From contig CM060890.1 of assembly GCA_030762935.1 (NCBI GenBank), forward strand, positions 152,306,129 through 152,370,128: 64,000 bases of DNA, given 5' to 3'. This DNA is from Hymenopus coronatus (Eukaryota; Arthropoda; Insecta; Mantodea; Hymenopodidae). A model generated the notes under the pieces. The model saw nothing but the letters and a program-made list of their open reading frames with translations. It did not search any database and was not told the origin of the DNA. Position 1 is the first letter of the stretch. The number at the start of each line of letters is the position of its first letter. The position numbers and the translations under genes were made by a program. Positions 62,805 through 64,000 of the stretch are shown here, in pieces.

Positions 62805-63294
62805 ATGGTTGCTATGGCAATTTCCTGTTTTAAAACTAAAATCAATAACAAGGAATATCTTGAAAACGGTCAAGTACACAAAAAAGCTGTATATCACATT
62901 AATTGTCTGTTTGATATAGATCTACATTTTTGCGCAGTAACCTTTGCAAATACCTTACTGATTGTCAGTTATACAAAATTCAGCAAACTTTATTCACAAT
63001 AAAGTAGTCTTCAGCGGCTATTCCTAGAATGTTCAAGATATATATTTTATTTGTTATGCTAAAATCTTAAATATAAGAGATTTTATTCAAAATCGTTGCA
63101 GTAATTTTTAAGAAAAACAAAATTTTCGACATTTATTTGATGTAAACGGTAGTTGGGGCGGGGGATTTTCTTGAAAATATTTGTGTCGCATCCTTGCCAC
63201 ATACTGAATTTAAATATTCAATTTGGTATTTAACGGACTCTTCGTTTTTGAACTCCGCTAGATACACGGACATTTTTCTAAAAATGCTTTTATA
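62805..63294 (+). repeat. Dispersed fold-back family, plus arm D2
   Basis: The arm follows the family from GGTTGCTATGGCAATTTCC through AAAATCAATAACAAGG, AGTAGTCTTCAGCGGC and TTGGGGCGGGGGATTTTC to ACACGGACATTTTTCTAAAA. It then jumps straight to the palindrome, lacking the roughly 85 bp that other copies carry between AAAATGC and the hairpin. Confidence 0.82.
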
Positions 63295-63334
63295 CTTTCT
63301 CTATACATACTGTGTACATAGTGTATAGAGAAAG
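63295..63334. repeat. Palindrome hinge of the inverted pair
   Basis: CTTTCTCTATACA (63295-63307) and TGTATAGAGAAAG (63322-63334) are perfectly inverted, with a 14-base spacer. This is the point about which arms D2 and E are mirror images. Related imperfect versions end copies A, B and C. Confidence 0.9.
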
Positions 63335-64000
63335 CATTGTAATGCACCCAAAAATTCGATACCGATAATTCACCGGAAATATATGTTTTGAGAGCCCCTG
63401 AATAAAAAAAAAGCATTTTTAGAAAAATGTCCGTGTGTGTATCTATCTGTCTTTCTGTGTGTGTGTGTCTGTGGGCAGCATAGTTCAAAAACGAAAATAC
63501 CGTTAAAAGCCAAACTTGGTATTTAAGTTTAGTATCTTCCAGGGATGCGACACGAAGATTTTGAGAAAAATGCCCCCACCCCAACTACCCTTTACATGGA
63601 ACTTTTTTCGAACATTTTGATTTTCTAAAAAATGGCTCTAACATTTTTTTTTAAATATCCTATATTAAAGATATTTACCTGACAAATAAAATGTATGTTT
63701 TGAATTTTCTGGAAGACTGCTTTATTCTGAGTAAATTTTAGGAATTTTGTATCACTGCTAAACCGTAAGATGGACAAAAACCTACTTCACAAAATATGTA
63801 GAACACACAGTTTATGTGGAGCTGATCGTTTTTTAGATATTCCTTGTTTTTGGTTTCAGCTTTGAAAAACTTATACGTTTCTCATATAGGAATTTGTCAA
63901 CTCCTGTCCATACAAACAAAGGAACTTCAGTGACATAGCAATCAGCTTTCGACTATCACTGTAACCTATGTTGTTCCCTTATTTCGCCTCTACTTAAAAG
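63335..64000 (-). repeat. Dispersed fold-back family, minus arm E (runs off window)
   Basis: On the minus strand it follows the family from the sequence just before the palindrome back to TAAGTAGAGGCGAAATAAGGG at the window end, so the beginning of the element lies outside. It includes the CA tract (as TGTGTGTGTGTCTGTGGG on the plus strand, 63455-63475) and CCATGTAAAGGGTAGTTGGG. A 108-codon minus-strand frame (63258-63584) parallels the 92-codon frame in copy A. It is one of the best preserved copies. Confidence 0.87.

Overview
This window looks like eukaryotic, almost certainly arthropod (probably insect), non-genic DNA from a large repeat-rich genome. There are no operons, ribosome binding sites or long conserved reading frames. 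Instead I see tandem satellites, tRNA-derived SINEs, TA-flanked mariner/Tc1-type DNA transposons and one candidate splice-bounded coding exon. The TA-flanked DUF4817/DDE-type transposase and the mariner remnant are kinds common in arthropods. That is the main taxonomic clue, and I cannot name a species.

About 80% of the window is tandem repeat, in five unrelated arrays: a 50-bp monomer (1-21745), a 38-bp monomer (23691-28277), a 116-bp monomer (30670-49890), a CA/CAGA/AGTC-rich minisatellite (53145-55358) and a 68-bp monomer (57468-61415). Nearly all the many short reading frames in these arrays are by-products of monomers whose lengths are not multiples of three. Three of the arrays have higher-order structure. 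The clearest case is a 2292-bp block of the 50-bp array duplicated in tandem with almost no divergence (6938-9229 and 9230-11521).

The spacers between arrays hold interspersed elements. One dispersed family of roughly 0.8-0.9 kb occurs at 22005, 28723, 50446 (fragment), 52476, 55505, 62365, 62805 and inverted from 63335 to the window end. It ends in a palindrome (core CTTTCTCTATACA / TGTATAGAGAAAG), and in at least two places it forms a fold-back pair around that palindrome. The 2.2-kb CA array is an expansion of a short CA tract that every copy carries at the same internal position. A 1571-bp TA-flanked DNA transposon (55548-57118) has inserted into another copy. Its transposase is broken by a frameshift and seems to lack its third catalytic acid. 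A 622-bp internally deleted mariner lies at 51502-52123. Several tRNA-derived SINEs are present; one (45698-45982) sits inside the 116-bp array, flanked by a target-site duplication.

The only candidate host coding sequence is a short minus-strand exon at 52238-52394. It has good splice signals and resembles the N-terminal (DUF4062-like) start of NACHT/WD-repeat proteins of the NWD1/NWD2 type. If real, much of this window may be intron or flank of that gene. No intact gene, rRNA, functional tRNA or CRISPR array was found.
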